Below, in pieces: positions 1 through 6,937 of a stretch of DNA of 64,000 nucleotides. Position numbers and translations under genes: made by a program. The notes beneath the pieces were generated by a model that was given only the letters and a program-made list of their open reading frames with translations, was not told the origin of the DNA and made no database searches. Location: NCBI RefSeq assembly GCF_017498505.1, contig NZ_CP071798.1, positions 930,001-994,000 on the forward strand, given 5' to 3'. Position 1 is the first letter of the stretch. Each line of letters starts with the position of its first letter. Source of the DNA: Sporosarcina sp. Te-1. GTDB lineage: Bacteria > Bacillota > Bacilli > Bacillales_A > Planococcaceae.

Positions 1-366
1 CCGGACATCGATTTCGACTTGCAGGGCATCACTGATTTTTCGGATGTCCCCTTCCTCCTTGACGAGCTGGTCGATCAATGTTTCATCCGCACAGGAAATA
101 AGCGCAGGTTTTCCGGTATAGCGAGCATAGGCAAGTGCAGGAAGTAAATAGGCAATCGTCTTTCCCGTCCCGACACCCGCTTCGGCAAGAAGCACTTTTT
201 TTCCTTTTAACGCCTGCTCGATCTGGAATGCCATGTAAATTTGTTCGTCCCGGCATTCAAACCCTTTTTCCGTCAATTCGTCGTAGAGGACATCACCCAT
301 CCAGTCGTTCAACGACTCATAAAACGATTTATCTTTAGTTAATGAAAACGGTATTTTCCGATTCAT
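1..366 (-). CDS. ypvA: YpvA-type DinG/Rad3-family ATP-dependent helicase, N-terminal part (runs off window)
   Basis: Partial gene: only the first 122 codons are inside the window and the frame stays open at base 1. The start ATG at 366 is preceded by AAAGGGGAAG as Shine-Dalgarno. The residues AEAGVGTGKT around position 65-74 form a Walker A loop of the DinG/XPD type, preceded by a Q-motif-like REQ/DEQIYMA stretch. The family couples ATP hydrolysis to 5'-3' unwinding. Position directly beside ypsC-rnpB-gpsB matches B. subtilis ypvA. The second half, with the DEAH box and Fe-S or helicase motif VI, is not visible. Confidence 0.85.
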   Translation of the reverse strand, partial: MNRKIPFSLTKDKSFYESLNDWMGDVLYDELTEKGFECRDEQIYMAFQIEQALKGKKVLLAEAGVGTGKTIAYLLPALAYARYTGKPALISCADETLIDQLVKEEGDIRKISDALQVEIDVR

Positions 367-429
367 ACGACTTCCCCTTTCCGTTTACAAGGAAAAGGAA
401 GAGGCACGGCCCCTTCCAGACATGTTTCT

Positions 430-1557
430 TTATTGGCGTTGACCCCAATATTGATAAAAATCAGTACGAATGAAGCCGTTGAACAGCTTCCGTTTTTTGG
501 TCGCCTTCTTGCCATACATCTCTTCGAAGTTTTCGAGTGAAGACAGCATATAGACGGACCAGGAAGGATACCGTTCCATTATATGACCGACAACGCGAGC
601 CAATTCTTCCGCTTCCTCAATTTCCCCGAGACGTTCTCCATACGGAGGGTTCCCTACAAGGACGCCATTCAGTCCTTCCACTTCTAAGTCCTTCACATCA
701 CGGTGTTTCCACTCGATCAAGTCCATAAAGCCAGCTTCCATCGCATTTTGCTTTGCGATTTTAACCATTTTCGGATCGTGGTCTGAACCGGTGATGGAAA
801 GAGGTTGGTCGTATTTAGCCAAGTCTTCGGCTTCTTCTTTGATTCGGTCCCAGATGGCGGGATCAATCCATGGCCAATGTTCACTGCTGAATTCCCGATT
901 GTATCCCGGAGCGATCTGCTGTCCGATCATGGCAGCTTCAATGGCGATTGTCCCCGAACCGCAGAACGGATCGACAAATGGCCGATCGGGATTCCAGCGT
1001 GTCAGCTTGACAAGAGCGGCAGCCATCGTTTCCTTTAGCGGCGCCTCGCCCTGTCCAACCCGATATCCCCGCTTATGCAGGCCGGTTCCACTAGAGTCGA
1101 TAGTGATTGTCACTTTATCTTTCAATATTGAAACTTCCAGCTTGAAGAGCGGTCCCGATTCATCCAGAAAACCGATACGCTTGTAAGCCGTTTTCAACCG
1201 TTCCACGACCGCTTTTTTTACGATGGCTTGGCAGTCCGGTACACTGTACAACGTCGATTTGACGGACTTACCGGCTACCGGAAAAGCCGCATCCACAGGA
1301 AGAAACTGTTCCCATGCAATGGTCTTTGTTTTTTCAAAAAGTTCATCGAATGTAGTGGCCGTGAACTCACCGGCAACGACACGGACGCGGTCAGCGACCC
1401 GTAGCCACATATTCGTCTTGGCGATGGCAGTTGCATCGCCTGAAAAATAAACTTTCCCATTTTCTGTTCTCGTATCATATCCAAGTGCCTTCACTTCATC
1501 GGCTACGATCGATTCGAGCCCCATCGCAGAAGTGGCGACAAGATTATATAGGGTCAT
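430..1557 (-). CDS. ypsC: THUMP-domain class I SAM-dependent RNA guanine-N2 methyltransferase, YpsC/RlmL family
   Basis: A 375-residue protein close in length to B. subtilis YpsC. Residues about 45-155 fit a THUMP RNA-binding domain and residues 160-375 a UPF0020 Rossmann methyltransferase. DPFCGSGTIAIEAA near 196 is the SAM-binding motif I, and NPPYGERLG near 303 is the catalytic motif IV (N/D-PPY) typical of N2-guanine methylation in 23S rRNA. The start ATG is preceded by GGGAG. It sits downstream of rnpB with its own candidate promoter, so it need not be cotranscribed with gpsB. The exact rRNA target is inferred from the family only. Confidence 0.9.
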   Translation of the reverse strand: MTLYNLVATSAMGLESIVADEVKALGYDTRTENGKVYFSGDATAIAKTNMWLRVADRVRVVAGEFTATTFDELFEKTKTIAWEQFLPVDAAFPVAGKSVKSTLYSVPDCQAIVKKAVVERLKTAYKRIGFLDESGPLFKLEVSILKDKVTITIDSSGTGLHKRGYRVGQGEAPLKETMAAALVKLTRWNPDRPFVDPFCGSGTIAIEAAMIGQQIAPGYNREFSSEHWPWIDPAIWDRIKEEAEDLAKYDQPLSITGSDHDPKMVKIAKQNAMEAGFMDLIEWKHRDVKDLEVEGLNGVLVGNPPYGERLGEIEEAEELARVVGHIMERYPSWSVYMLSSLENFEEMYGKKATKKRKLFNGFIRTDFYQYWGQRQ

Positions 1558-1626
1558 TCATGTTCAGCTCCCATTCCCGACGTCTGAGCGTCTTCGTCAT
1601 TATTATACACACTACGGCAAATATCT

Positions 1627-1635
1627 ATTATAGCA
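1627..1635 (-). promoter_or_regulatory. candidate extended -10 promoter for ypsC
   Basis: The minus strand reads TGCTATAAT, an extended -10 (TGn plus consensus TATAAT) about 70 bases upstream of the ypsC start. No good -35 is visible, which extended -10 promoters tolerate. Confidence 0.5.
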
Positions 1636-1726
1636 TGTCCGTGAATATGTATTACCAACGATTTCATCCAAACTGAATTAAAAAGCTTCAGCAAAATAAG
1701 GATTCGTGGTGCATGAATGAAATATA

Positions 1727-1758
1727 CAAAATGAAAATGCCCTCCCATACAGGAGAGC
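1727..1758 (-). terminator. terminator downstream of rnpB
   Basis: On the minus strand GCTCTCC and GGGAGGGC form a short stem over a 5-base loop, followed by a T-rich tract, a few bases beyond the 3' end of the RNase P RNA. Confidence 0.5.
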
Positions 1759-1775
1759 ACTGAGTATACAACTAA

Positions 1776-2183
1776 TCCCATAGAATATCCGATAAGCCAT
1801 GTTTTGTTCCCGTGTACTCAAACGGCTCTCGCCTCGTACTTAGGGTGGTAATCATCTATCTACAGACTAAATCTGTCCCTTCGTCCGTTCATTTCCTTCC
1901 GAAGAGCGCCCCTACCATAATTTGGGTTTCTCACTCGCGGGGTTTACCTCGTTCCACCCGGCCTGTTTCCAAACCGGCTACGTCACTGTGGCACTTTTCA
2001 GGGAATGTCATCCATATTCCCAAAGGGAACGTAGGATTTCTTCCCGCCGTCAGCGTATGAAAATACGCTGCCCCGGCTTATCTTTTCGCCGAGCACGAAC
2101 ACTACGGTCATCTCAGAACCGTGCGAGCATGGACTTTCCTCTACAACAATGTTGCAGCGATTACCTGAATTCTTCATATGGTA
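1776..2183 (-). ncRNA. rnpB: RNase P RNA, bacterial class B
   Basis: The RNA component of RNase P, which removes 5' leaders from pre-tRNAs. The minus strand carries the universal RNase P core elements: GAGGAAAGTCCATGCTCGCA near the 5' end (CR I), CCACAGTGACGTAG with GTGGAACG, the TAAACCCC-GAGTGAGAAACCCAAAT block (P8-P10 side), and ACAGATTTAGTCTGTAGATAGATGATTA- type CR IV/V sequence, ending with GAACAAAACATGGCTTA. The class B layout matches B. subtilis, as does the position between ypsC and gpsB. The 5' end is set by the promoter and by pairing of CCATATGAA with TTCTATGG as P1; ends are accurate to a few bases. Confidence 0.96.
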
Positions 2184-2188
2184 TCGTT

Positions 2189-2217
2189 AGTATACTTCAT
2201 TTTTCGTTTGTTTTCAA
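2189..2217 (-). promoter_or_regulatory. sigma-A promoter of rnpB
   Basis: TTGAAA (2212-2217), a 17 bp spacer and TATACT (2189-2194) on the minus strand, placed so that transcription would start at about 2182, exactly where the RNase P RNA P1 helix begins. Confidence 0.8.
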
Positions 2218-2244
2218 TGTCATTGTCTGGGAAGTCCCATTTCA

Positions 2245-2541
2245 TTACTCATGATCGTATAATTTACTGCCAAACACATGCTTCTCCAAATTGGAGATCC
2301 GCTTAAGGATATCGAAATTTGTTGTGCCCGTGTTTTGAGTAGCAGGCCGTTTTTGCTGTGATGCCAATTCCTCTTTCAATCTTTCATTTTCCACACGCAA
2401 TTCGGAAATCGTTTTTTTAAACGCTTCATAGTCTTGTATGACTTGATCAAGAAACAGATCGACCTCTTCCTGATTATAACCACGCATACCTGTCTTAAAT
2501 TCTTTTTCAAGAATCGTTTTGGAATCCAATTTTATTTCCAT
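2245..2541 (-). CDS. gpsB: GpsB, DivIVA-related cell division and PBP1 shuttling protein
   Basis: A 98-residue cytosolic coiled-coil protein that links the divisome to penicillin-binding protein 1. The N-terminal DivIVA-like lipid/partner-binding domain reads [21 protein letters not shown], followed by a heptad-rich coiled coil and the conserved C-terminal helix [21 protein letters not shown]. An in-frame ATG at 2559 exists, but the Shine-Dalgarno GGAAGGGCG lies between it and the ATG at 2541, and the latter gives the usual family N-terminus. The gene lies just upstream of rnpB. PonA, its known partner in B. subtilis, is encoded at 10.5-13.2 kb. Confidence 0.93.
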   Translation of the reverse strand: MEIKLDSKTILEKEFKTGMRGYNQEEVDLFLDQVIQDYEAFKKTISELRVENERLKEELASQQKRPATQNTGTTNFDILKRISNLEKHVFGSKLYDHE

Positions 2542-2577
2542 GCAAAGACGCCCTTCCATTCATGATAACATACGGAC

Positions 2578-2586
2578 ATTATAGCA
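2578..2586 (-). promoter_or_regulatory. candidate extended -10 promoter for gpsB
   Basis: The minus strand reads TGCTATAAT about 35 bases upstream of the gpsB start, an extended -10 identical to the one before ypsC. A -35 is not obvious. Confidence 0.5.
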
Positions 2587-2640
2587 TAATTTGTACAACG
2601 ATGTCCTAACAAGAAACAACGGTTGTCCGTATTTTGTCGG

Positions 2641-3906
2641 TTATTGCGCTTGCCCGGGAAATATTTTTCCGAGCAAGCGTATTTCCCTTTTCCCAAACTC
2701 CTCTTTCATGCGTTCACGAAAGCGCCTGGCAAGCTCCGGGTCTTTGTTCAATAAAACCTGAGCCCGTTCGGTACTTGCCAGTGCCCTCTCCAAATCTCGT
2801 AGTCGATGTTCAAATAATTTCGCCATTTCCCCGAGCGCGATGATTCGCTCCCGTCCTCTCAAATGCTCCGAAGCGACTTCAAATGCTTTCACGGCTTCCT
2901 CGAAGTGGCCATCCCTTTTGAGTGCAAATCCGAAGTGGTAGTGAGCCAACGGATGGCGCAGCCCATGCTCTGCGACAACTCGCTCGAGGAAATCCCGGCT
3001 TTTGGCGAACGACTTCAAGTCGGCATACCATTTCCCGATATTCGTTGCGGAAATCGCACTGTCGGAAAGTACCTCATGAAGTAACAAGTCGGTCGAGCGT
3101 ATATAGAGCGTGACGAGCGAGAGAATATCCCATTCGTTATGAGCGAGAACCTTCATTAACAATTCGGCGTTGCCGTTTTTCACCGCATCCTGATAAATGA
3201 TCGGCGCCATATGCCCCGGGATATCTCCATTCCGAAAAAAACCAAGTTGTGATTGCTCAATTGCCGTCAGTTTGAATGAATCCAGCTCATCTTTCCAAAT
3301 ACGTCTCGAGCCGTGCAGAAGGTCGATGGCGTCGTGCTTTACTAGAGGCGGAAGATAGTTCCGGTTCATCGTCCATCTCGTTTCGACTTGCGGCATGTCA
3401 AAGCTCTTTCCATTGTACATGACAAGCGAAAGCTTTTGATCCCAGAGCCGGGAAGCATACAAGAACGCTGCCTCGTGATCCGGGCCCGGCAGAACGTACT
3501 GGGTTAAACGGAATCCATCCCCCGCCTCCTCCATAAAACCGAGAAGGAAAATAAGTGTTCCGGCCCCTTTTAATCCTGTCGTTTCCGTATCAAAAAAGAC
3601 AATCGGTTTTGCAGGATCAGGACAAAGCGGATGATTCGCACTCTCCGTTGCCCATTGCTCCATCGTCTGCCTCAGGTCGGACAACTTATAACTGCCATGC
3701 AAATGATGTGCGCCATAGGTGACGACACGTTTATAGACGATTCCGAAGTCATTTTGTTCTTTCACGAGACCCGCTGAAAGCCACTGATCTTCGTAAGCAG
3801 GAGCTGGAGGCGCTTGGCGTTTTGGCAGCTCAGGCGTTTCTTCCTTAACCGCCTCATTCTTCTTCAACAGCTTCTTCATCTGCATCAGCTTTTGCTCGTA
3901 TGACAT
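2641..3906 (-). CDS. mrfB: MrfB (YprB), DEDD-type 3'-5' DNA exonuclease of the mitomycin repair pathway
   Basis: A 421-residue RNase H-fold exonuclease. The first acidic motif is FFDTETTG (D106, E108), the second lies in YNGKSFDMP and the last in HNEWDILSLVTLY, giving the DEDD metal site. Residues about 300-400 are helical and TPR-like (HFGFALKRDGHFEEAVKAFE). In B. subtilis MrfB acts with the helicase MrfA, encoded next to it, in UvrABC-independent repair of mitomycin C adducts. Here mrfA lies 3 kb upstream beyond an insert. The start ATG has a strong AAGGAGGGCG 5 bases upstream. Confidence 0.9.
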   Translation of the reverse strand: MSYEQKLMQMKKLLKKNEAVKEETPELPKRQAPPAPAYEDQWLSAGLVKEQNDFGIVYKRVVTYGAHHLHGSYKLSDLRQTMEQWATESANHPLCPDPAKPIVFFDTETTGLKGAGTLIFLLGFMEEAGDGFRLTQYVLPGPDHEAAFLYASRLWDQKLSLVMYNGKSFDMPQVETRWTMNRNYLPPLVKHDAIDLLHGSRRIWKDELDSFKLTAIEQSQLGFFRNGDIPGHMAPIIYQDAVKNGNAELLMKVLAHNEWDILSLVTLYIRSTDLLLHEVLSDSAISATNIGKWYADLKSFAKSRDFLERVVAEHGLRHPLAHYHFGFALKRDGHFEEAVKAFEVASEHLRGRERIIALGEMAKLFEHRLRDLERALASTERAQVLLNKDPELARRFRERMKEEFGKREIRLLGKIFPGQAQ

Positions 3907-4398
3907 CCAATCGCCCTCCTTGCTGCGCCATCATTCTGAAAGCCGAAATCATTTAGAACTCTATATGGTATGAAGGATTGTTGTGTTTTAATAGTCCCAC
4001 CTCATTGATATGCCCAATTTGAACATTATCATTCATTATAGAGTAGAGGGATGGTGGAGACAAATCTATTGGAATACACAAAAGTCTAAAAAGCCAGATT
4101 GCCATTTCGATATGGTCAAGATAGGAGAGAAGATTGTCTTGTTCCTTATTAGCCAATTATTCTCAGGTGAATAGGGTCATATCTGCTCTCTATATCTTAT
4201 CCGAGGCGTACGAAATGTATTAATCATGTTGCGATTGAAGATACCGTATTCATATTGGAGATCACTCATCAATATGGCGGATCAGGAAAGTCCTATGTTT
4301 ATTTGTATCAATTACTAGTTATGTTACACACACCTGCTCAGTTTAACAGATTCTTACCTTTCGAATCCCCATGCTTCTACAGATTTCAAACTTTTGGA
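3907..4398 (+). other. AT-rich stretch without recognisable gene
   Basis: First half kilobase of the insert between mrfB and mrfA. It is visibly more AT-rich than the flanking genes. Two short open frames (about 67 and 70 codons, one per strand) have no Shine-Dalgarno and low-complexity or unlikely residue composition, so they are not called. No RNA gene was recognised. Confidence 0.6.
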
Positions 4399-4427
4399 TT
4401 GGAAAAAATAATAATATGCAATATAAT
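4399..4427 (+). promoter_or_regulatory. sigma-A promoter for an antisense RNA
   Basis: TTGGAA (4399-4404), a 17 bp spacer and a consensus TATAAT (4422-4427) on the plus strand. Transcription would start near 4434 and run toward the 3' end of the small minus-strand toxin-like gene, ending at the hairpin around 4541-4588. Confidence 0.6.
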
Positions 4428-4470
4428 ACTGACTGTTAATAGGAATATAATTATTCCAACAGACTAAATT

Positions 4471-4505
4471 AAAAAAGACCACCAATGCGCTATCATTAGG
4501 CGGTC
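4471..4505 (-). terminator. terminator of the toxin-like mRNA
   Basis: On the minus strand GACCGCC pairs with GGTGGTC (one G-U) across a loop and is followed by TTTTTTAATTT. It lies about 75 bases beyond the stop of the 20-residue peptide gene, giving it a structured 3' UTR as in type I toxin mRNAs. Confidence 0.7.
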
Positions 4506-4540
4506 TGTATGTGCACGTTCCCTACAAGGGGATCAGCATA

Positions 4541-4588
4541 AAATAATCCATCCATTATGAGCTGCTACTCAAGGATGGATTATTTTTT
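4541..4588. terminator. bidirectional hairpin at the overlap of toxin-like mRNA and antisense RNA
   Basis: Perfect 12 bp arms AATAATCCATCC (4542-4553) and GGATGGATTATT (4573-4584) with a 19-base loop. On the plus strand it is followed by TTTTATTG, so it is best read as the terminator of the antisense RNA; on the minus strand the stem contains the peptide stop codon and could act as the duplex nucleation site. Confidence 0.6.
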
Positions 4589-4642
4589 ATTGTGGAATGA
4601 CAATATTGCTACATTCAATGCTGTGTTTTTAAATACGGTCAT
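4580..4642 (-). CDS. 20-residue holin-like type I toxin candidate, possibly internally shortened
   Basis: A tiny frame starting MTVFKNTALN and ending AILSFHNKK. The ATG is preceded by a near-perfect Shine-Dalgarno (AAGGGAGGTGAT) 5 bases away. The start MTVF, the VAILSF hydrophobic stretch and the KK tail resemble the putative holin-like toxin family (BsrE/BsrG/TxpA-like, usually about 28-35 residues); compared with these it lacks roughly 7-10 residues of the membrane segment. A structured 3' UTR and a convergent antisense promoter complete a type I toxin-antitoxin layout. It could be an inactive remnant, or a short active peptide. Family assignment is from recollected resemblance, not a search. 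Confidence 0.55.
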   Translation of the reverse strand: MTVFKNTALNVAILSFHNKK

Positions 4643-4744
4643 ATGATCACCTCCCTTCTTGCAGGAATTGGCCCGCCACACGTTCCTGAATCTATGTAAA
4701 CCCCAGTAATGATAATTAGCTTTCTTGCGTGAACTTTTACTGTT

Positions 4745-4772
4745 ACTCTATCTAGAAATTAATCCTTACCAA
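4745..4772 (-). promoter_or_regulatory. weak candidate promoter for the toxin-like gene
   Basis: TTGGTA (4767-4772), a 16 bp spacer and TAGAGT (4745-4750) on the minus strand, giving a leader of about 95 nt before the ATG at 4642. Confidence 0.3.
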
Positions 4773-4894
4773 CCTGTCATGATGAGAAGATATGCTCGGA
4801 ATGAAGATAGTTGAAGATATCGTTATCTAAAGAAGCTTTATACTTTATAATTTATCCAACTGCTTCAACAATGATAACCATTCTCAAACCTATT

Positions 4895-5161
4895 TCAATT
4901 GCCCAAAACCAAACCATACCGATGTGCTAGTCTCTGCGCCAGTACACTGTTTTCCTTCTCAATTTCTTTGATTAATGCATATACTTCTTCTTGTAGTGTT
5001 TCAACCAACTCTATCTCTCGCTTGGGTACTTTAACAGTTACATATCCTTCCAGGGAAAAATCAACCTTAAATCTTGTAAAGCTCGTTTCGATATCATTCA
5101 AAAGCATTCTCCGACCGAATGTCTTCGATGAAACGTAGACTTCCAGTTCATCATCTTCCAA
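4895..5161 (-). CDS. small acidic protein of unknown function downstream of a Cro-like regulator
   Basis: An 88-residue protein, no family recognised. It begins with a TTG codon preceded by AGGGGG, starts MEDDELEVYVSSK, has a predicted beta-rich first half and an amphipathic, charged helix (ELVETLQEEVYALIKEIEKEN) in the second half that could dimerise. No membrane segment. It is the second gene after the small XRE regulator on the same strand, and a copy of the switch operator lies on a possible promoter directly in front of it, so it is probably controlled by the neighbouring repressor. Coding status is supported by the start site and context, not by homology. Confidence 0.6.
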   Translation of the reverse strand: MEDDELEVYVSSKTFGRRMLLNDIETSFTRFKVDFSLEGYVTVKVPKREIELVETLQEEVYALIKEIEKENSVLAQRLAHRYGLVLGN

Positions 5162-5175
5162 CTTTTATACCCCCT

Positions 5176-5204
5176 ATTCTAATTTAACTGTTAGTTAAAT
5201 ATTA
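5176..5204 (-). promoter_or_regulatory. operator O1 overlapping a possible promoter of the 88-residue gene
   Basis: The palindrome TTAACTGTTAGTTAA occupies 5184-5198. On the minus strand it fills the 17 bp spacer between a poor -35 (TAATAT, 5199-5204) and a good -10 (TAGAAT, 5176-5181). The same TTAAC-N5-GTTAA palindrome recurs in front of both regulators at 5434-5448 and 5509-5523. Confidence 0.6.
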
Positions 5205-5393
5205 AATTAAAAAAATTTCATCTGGCGTCTTATCTAAAATCTTTGCAATTTTAACTGCCATTTCATAAGAGAGACCTCTCTTGCCATTTTCAATCATCCA
5301 ATATGCTTGAAGAGTAATCCCTAATCTAGTTGCCATATCCTGATAGGAAAGACCCCGTTTAGTTCTTATAATTTGCAAGTTCTGTAAATTCAT
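5202..5393 (-). CDS. Cro-like XRE-family helix-turn-helix regulator
   Basis: A 63-residue protein that is almost entirely one lambda-repressor-type HTH domain: LGITLQAYWMIENGKRGLS covers the turn and recognition helix, and KILDKTPDEIFL is the usual closing helix. The ATG at 5393 is preferred over the in-frame GTG at 5402 because AAGGGGTGGG leaves proper spacing only for the former. It is transcribed divergently from the CI-like gene, with operators on both promoters, as Cro is opposite CI in temperate phages and ICEs. Likely DNA-binding switch protein; regulatory sign is inferred. Confidence 0.8.
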   Translation of the reverse strand: MNLQNLQIIRTKRGLSYQDMATRLGITLQAYWMIENGKRGLSYEMAVKIAKILDKTPDEIFLI

Positions 5394-5425
5394 TACGCCC
5401 ACCCCTTCAGATAAGTGTTAAATAT

Positions 5426-5454
5426 ATCCTATTTTAACCATGAGTTAAAGTCAA
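5426..5454 (-). promoter_or_regulatory. promoter of the Cro-like gene with operator O2 in the spacer
   Basis: Minus strand: TTGACT (5449-5454), exactly 17 bp spacer, TAGGAT (5426-5431). The palindrome TTAACCATGAGTTAA (5434-5448) lies wholly within the spacer, so a bound repressor would exclude RNA polymerase. Confidence 0.75.
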
Positions 5455-5496
5455 TAATATTGCTGTACTTATTTTCTAATTAGTTAAATGAATGAT

Positions 5497-5529
5497 TTTA
5501 CATGTAATTTAACGATTTGTTAAATTACA
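5497..5529 (+). promoter_or_regulatory. promoter of the CI-like gene with operator O3
   Basis: Plus strand: TTTACA (5497-5502), 17 bp, TTAAAT (5520-5525). The operator TTAACGATTTGTTAA (5509-5523) is embedded in a larger perfect inverted repeat with 11 bp arms, TGTAATTTAAC and GTTAAATTACA (5503-5529), covering the spacer and -10. This suggests autoregulation of the repressor; O3 has the longest symmetry of the three sites. Confidence 0.7.
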
Positions 5530-5551
5530 ATATATCTTATGAGGTGATGAT

Positions 5552-5962
5552 ATGCTGGGCCAACGGTTAAAAAAACTACGATTAGATAGAAAACTAACGC
5601 AGAAGCAACTTGCCGAGAAAATTAAAGTTACACATGTATCTATATCTGGTTACGAAAACGGCAATCGCTATCCTGATACAGATACGCTGCAAAGATTAGC
5701 CGATTATTTTGATGTTTCTACGGACTATCTTCTTGGCCGTTCCAATCTAACTAATACAGTTCCTGTAGCCGGACAGGAAATTATACTCTCTCCAGAAGAG
5801 CTTTTACTCTTTAACGAACTGAAAAAACACCCAACAATGCTTTATGATTTAGCATCAGATCCTGAAAAGAAAGTGAAGGAGCTTATCAAGTTGTATAAGA
5901 TGAAGCAGATTTTATTAGAAGAAGAGGAAGATGGAGAAGGGGTTCGAGAGAAAAAGGATTAG
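5552..5962 (+). CDS. CI-like XRE-family repressor
   Basis: A 136-residue protein with an N-terminal HTH_3 domain (about residues 3-62): QLAEKIKVTHVSISGYENG is the HTH, and RLADYFDVSTDYLLGRS closes the domain as in the SinR/Xre/ImmR group. The rest is helical and ends in a very acidic-basic tail (EEEEDGEGVREKKD); there is no LexA-type peptidase segment. GAGGTGAT precedes the ATG by 5 bases. Divergent from the Cro-like gene with operators between them, so likely the maintenance repressor of a mobile-element switch. No integrase or excisionase is present nearby. Confidence 0.85.
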   Translation: MLGQRLKKLRLDRKLTQKQLAEKIKVTHVSISGYENGNRYPDTDTLQRLADYFDVSTDYLLGRSNLTNTVPVAGQEIILSPEELLLFNELKKHPTMLYDLASDPEKKVKELIKLYKMKQILLEEEEDGEGVREKKD

Positions 5963-5985
5963 TATTTTTAACAAATATAAAATAA

Positions 5986-6257
5986 TATGTTGTCTCTAAT
6001 ACGACCTCTGACAATAAAATTGCAGTTGTTAAAGAAAGATTATTTTCGTATATTCTTAAAACCGACAATAGAAAAACATTAATGTTAACATTTATTGCAC
6101 CAGATCATAGATTCTCGAGCGCAGCTACATTGACGCAAAAGAAAAAGCATGGCATGCAATGGACGACCCTTTGAGGGCATACAAATTTGTCCATGCAGGC
6201 AATGCTGACTTTTACAGCCCAGAATCTGACCAGCTTGAAAAAACTCTAAAAAATGAT
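5986..6257 (+). pseudogene. decayed protein-coding fragment, unknown family
   Basis: Directly after the CI-like gene two plus-strand frames look coding but are disconnected. Frame one (5986-6171) reads sensibly up to about KTLMLTFIAPDH near 6104 and frame two (6111-6254) continues with a protein-like stretch containing AWHAMDDPLRAYKFVHAG; a frameshift near 6105-6112 would join them. There is no start codon with a Shine-Dalgarno and the second frame soon ends. I do not recognise the family. Best read as a remnant of the element that brought the switch. Confidence 0.5.
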
Positions 6258-6373
6258 TTCGTTTTCTTTTCTCTACAATTTTCGATCACCTGACCACCAA
6301 AAACTTAGTGGTTAGGACCAATTGGTTCCCTATATTTGGTGATTTGCTCTATCCACATAAGAACAGATTGTTT

Positions 6374-6937
6374 TTAATCGCAAGATAAATGAGCATCCAG
6401 TATACCTGAAATCTTATCTTTTGCTGCTTCCGAAGTAACAATACAGGCGATAGAAGACAACTTTGTTTTAATCTCCAGCTCGTAGCTGTTGTTCACTTCA
6501 GAAGCATATCCATAATAACGGTGATCTTTGTCTATCGGCTCAAATTGATATGATTGAATCCTTTTCCAGGAAACAAACCTTCCACCACATAGCACCCCGT
6601 CTTCCATGATGGCGAATAAATTCCAAGTTTGATTATAATTAATCAACGCAGGGAGTAATAAGCTGAAGTAAGTCCACTCGTTAAAATATCCGAGTGTTTT
6701 GGAAATCACCAGAAAGAGCAAAAGAAGAATGATGAAAGCATTTATTAAAAGTCCTGTTTTTTGATGGGAGATGACCGGCAAAGCGATGGGTTTTTTTGGT
6801 TGTCTCCGAACCGCCTTCAAGTCTTCTTCGGTGATAGGAAAAACCGCTGCTTGCTTCATTTTAATAACTTGCCGAAGATAAAGGTAAACATATGGGACGA
6901 AGAACATTAAAAATAGTAAAGTGATGATCAATTGCAT
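6374..6937 (-). CDS. membrane protein of unknown function (DUF5673-like C-terminal domain suspected)
   Basis: A 187-residue protein with a membrane helix at the N-terminus (about 3-22), a basic loop (about 28-55), two more membrane helices (about 63-83 and 88-108) and a soluble C-terminal half. The segment MEDGVLCGGRFVSWKRIQSYQF looks like the PH-like/DUF5673 type domain found on small Bacillales membrane proteins; this is a weak impression. ATG at 6937 and GTG at 6940 are both possible; GGGGGG lies upstream. It is the last gene of the insert and lies downstream of mrfA on the same strand, 42 bases after that gene ends. Confidence 0.7.
   Translation of the reverse strand: MQLIITLLFLMFFVPYVYLYLRQVIKMKQAAVFPITEEDLKAVRRQPKKPIALPVISHQKTGLLINAFIILLLLFLVISKTLGYFNEWTYFSLLLPALINYNQTWNLFAIMEDGVLCGGRFVSWKRIQSYQFEPIDKDHRYYGYASEVNNSYELEIKTKLSSIACIVTSEAAKDKISGILDAHLSCD

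Larger units (their letters stand above)
4434..4590 (+). ncRNA. candidate antisense antitoxin RNA (type I TA)
   Basis: Inferred transcript of about 155 nt from the promoter at 4399-4427 to a hairpin with 12 bp perfect arms (4542-4553 and 4573-4584) followed on the plus strand by a run of T. It is convergent with, and complementary to, the 3' untranslated region of the minus-strand peptide gene at 4580-4642. This layout (tail-to-tail overlap of toxin mRNA and antisense RNA) is the one known for txpA/RatA and bsrG/SR4. No direct evidence of transcription is possible from sequence. Confidence 0.5.

Noticed and set aside
791-1186. 131-codon plus-strand frame opposite ypsC
   Set aside because: Antisense shadow of the conserved methyltransferase gene.
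1812-2254. Plus-strand frames over rnpB
   Set aside because: The region is the RNase P RNA on the minus strand; the frames are chance.
3953-4156. 67-codon minus-strand frame in the insert
   Set aside because: TTG start without ribosome site, no recognisable domain, not connected to neighbours.
4255-4467. 70-codon plus-strand frame in the insert
   Set aside because: No ribosome site; it covers the antisense-RNA promoter at 4399-4427, which explains the region better.
6290-6330. Small palindromes after the decayed ORF (GGACCAATTGGTTCC and CCACC-GTGG)
   Set aside because: Too short and without a T run or a flanking gene to be called terminator or attachment site; no matching copy was seen at the other end of the insert.
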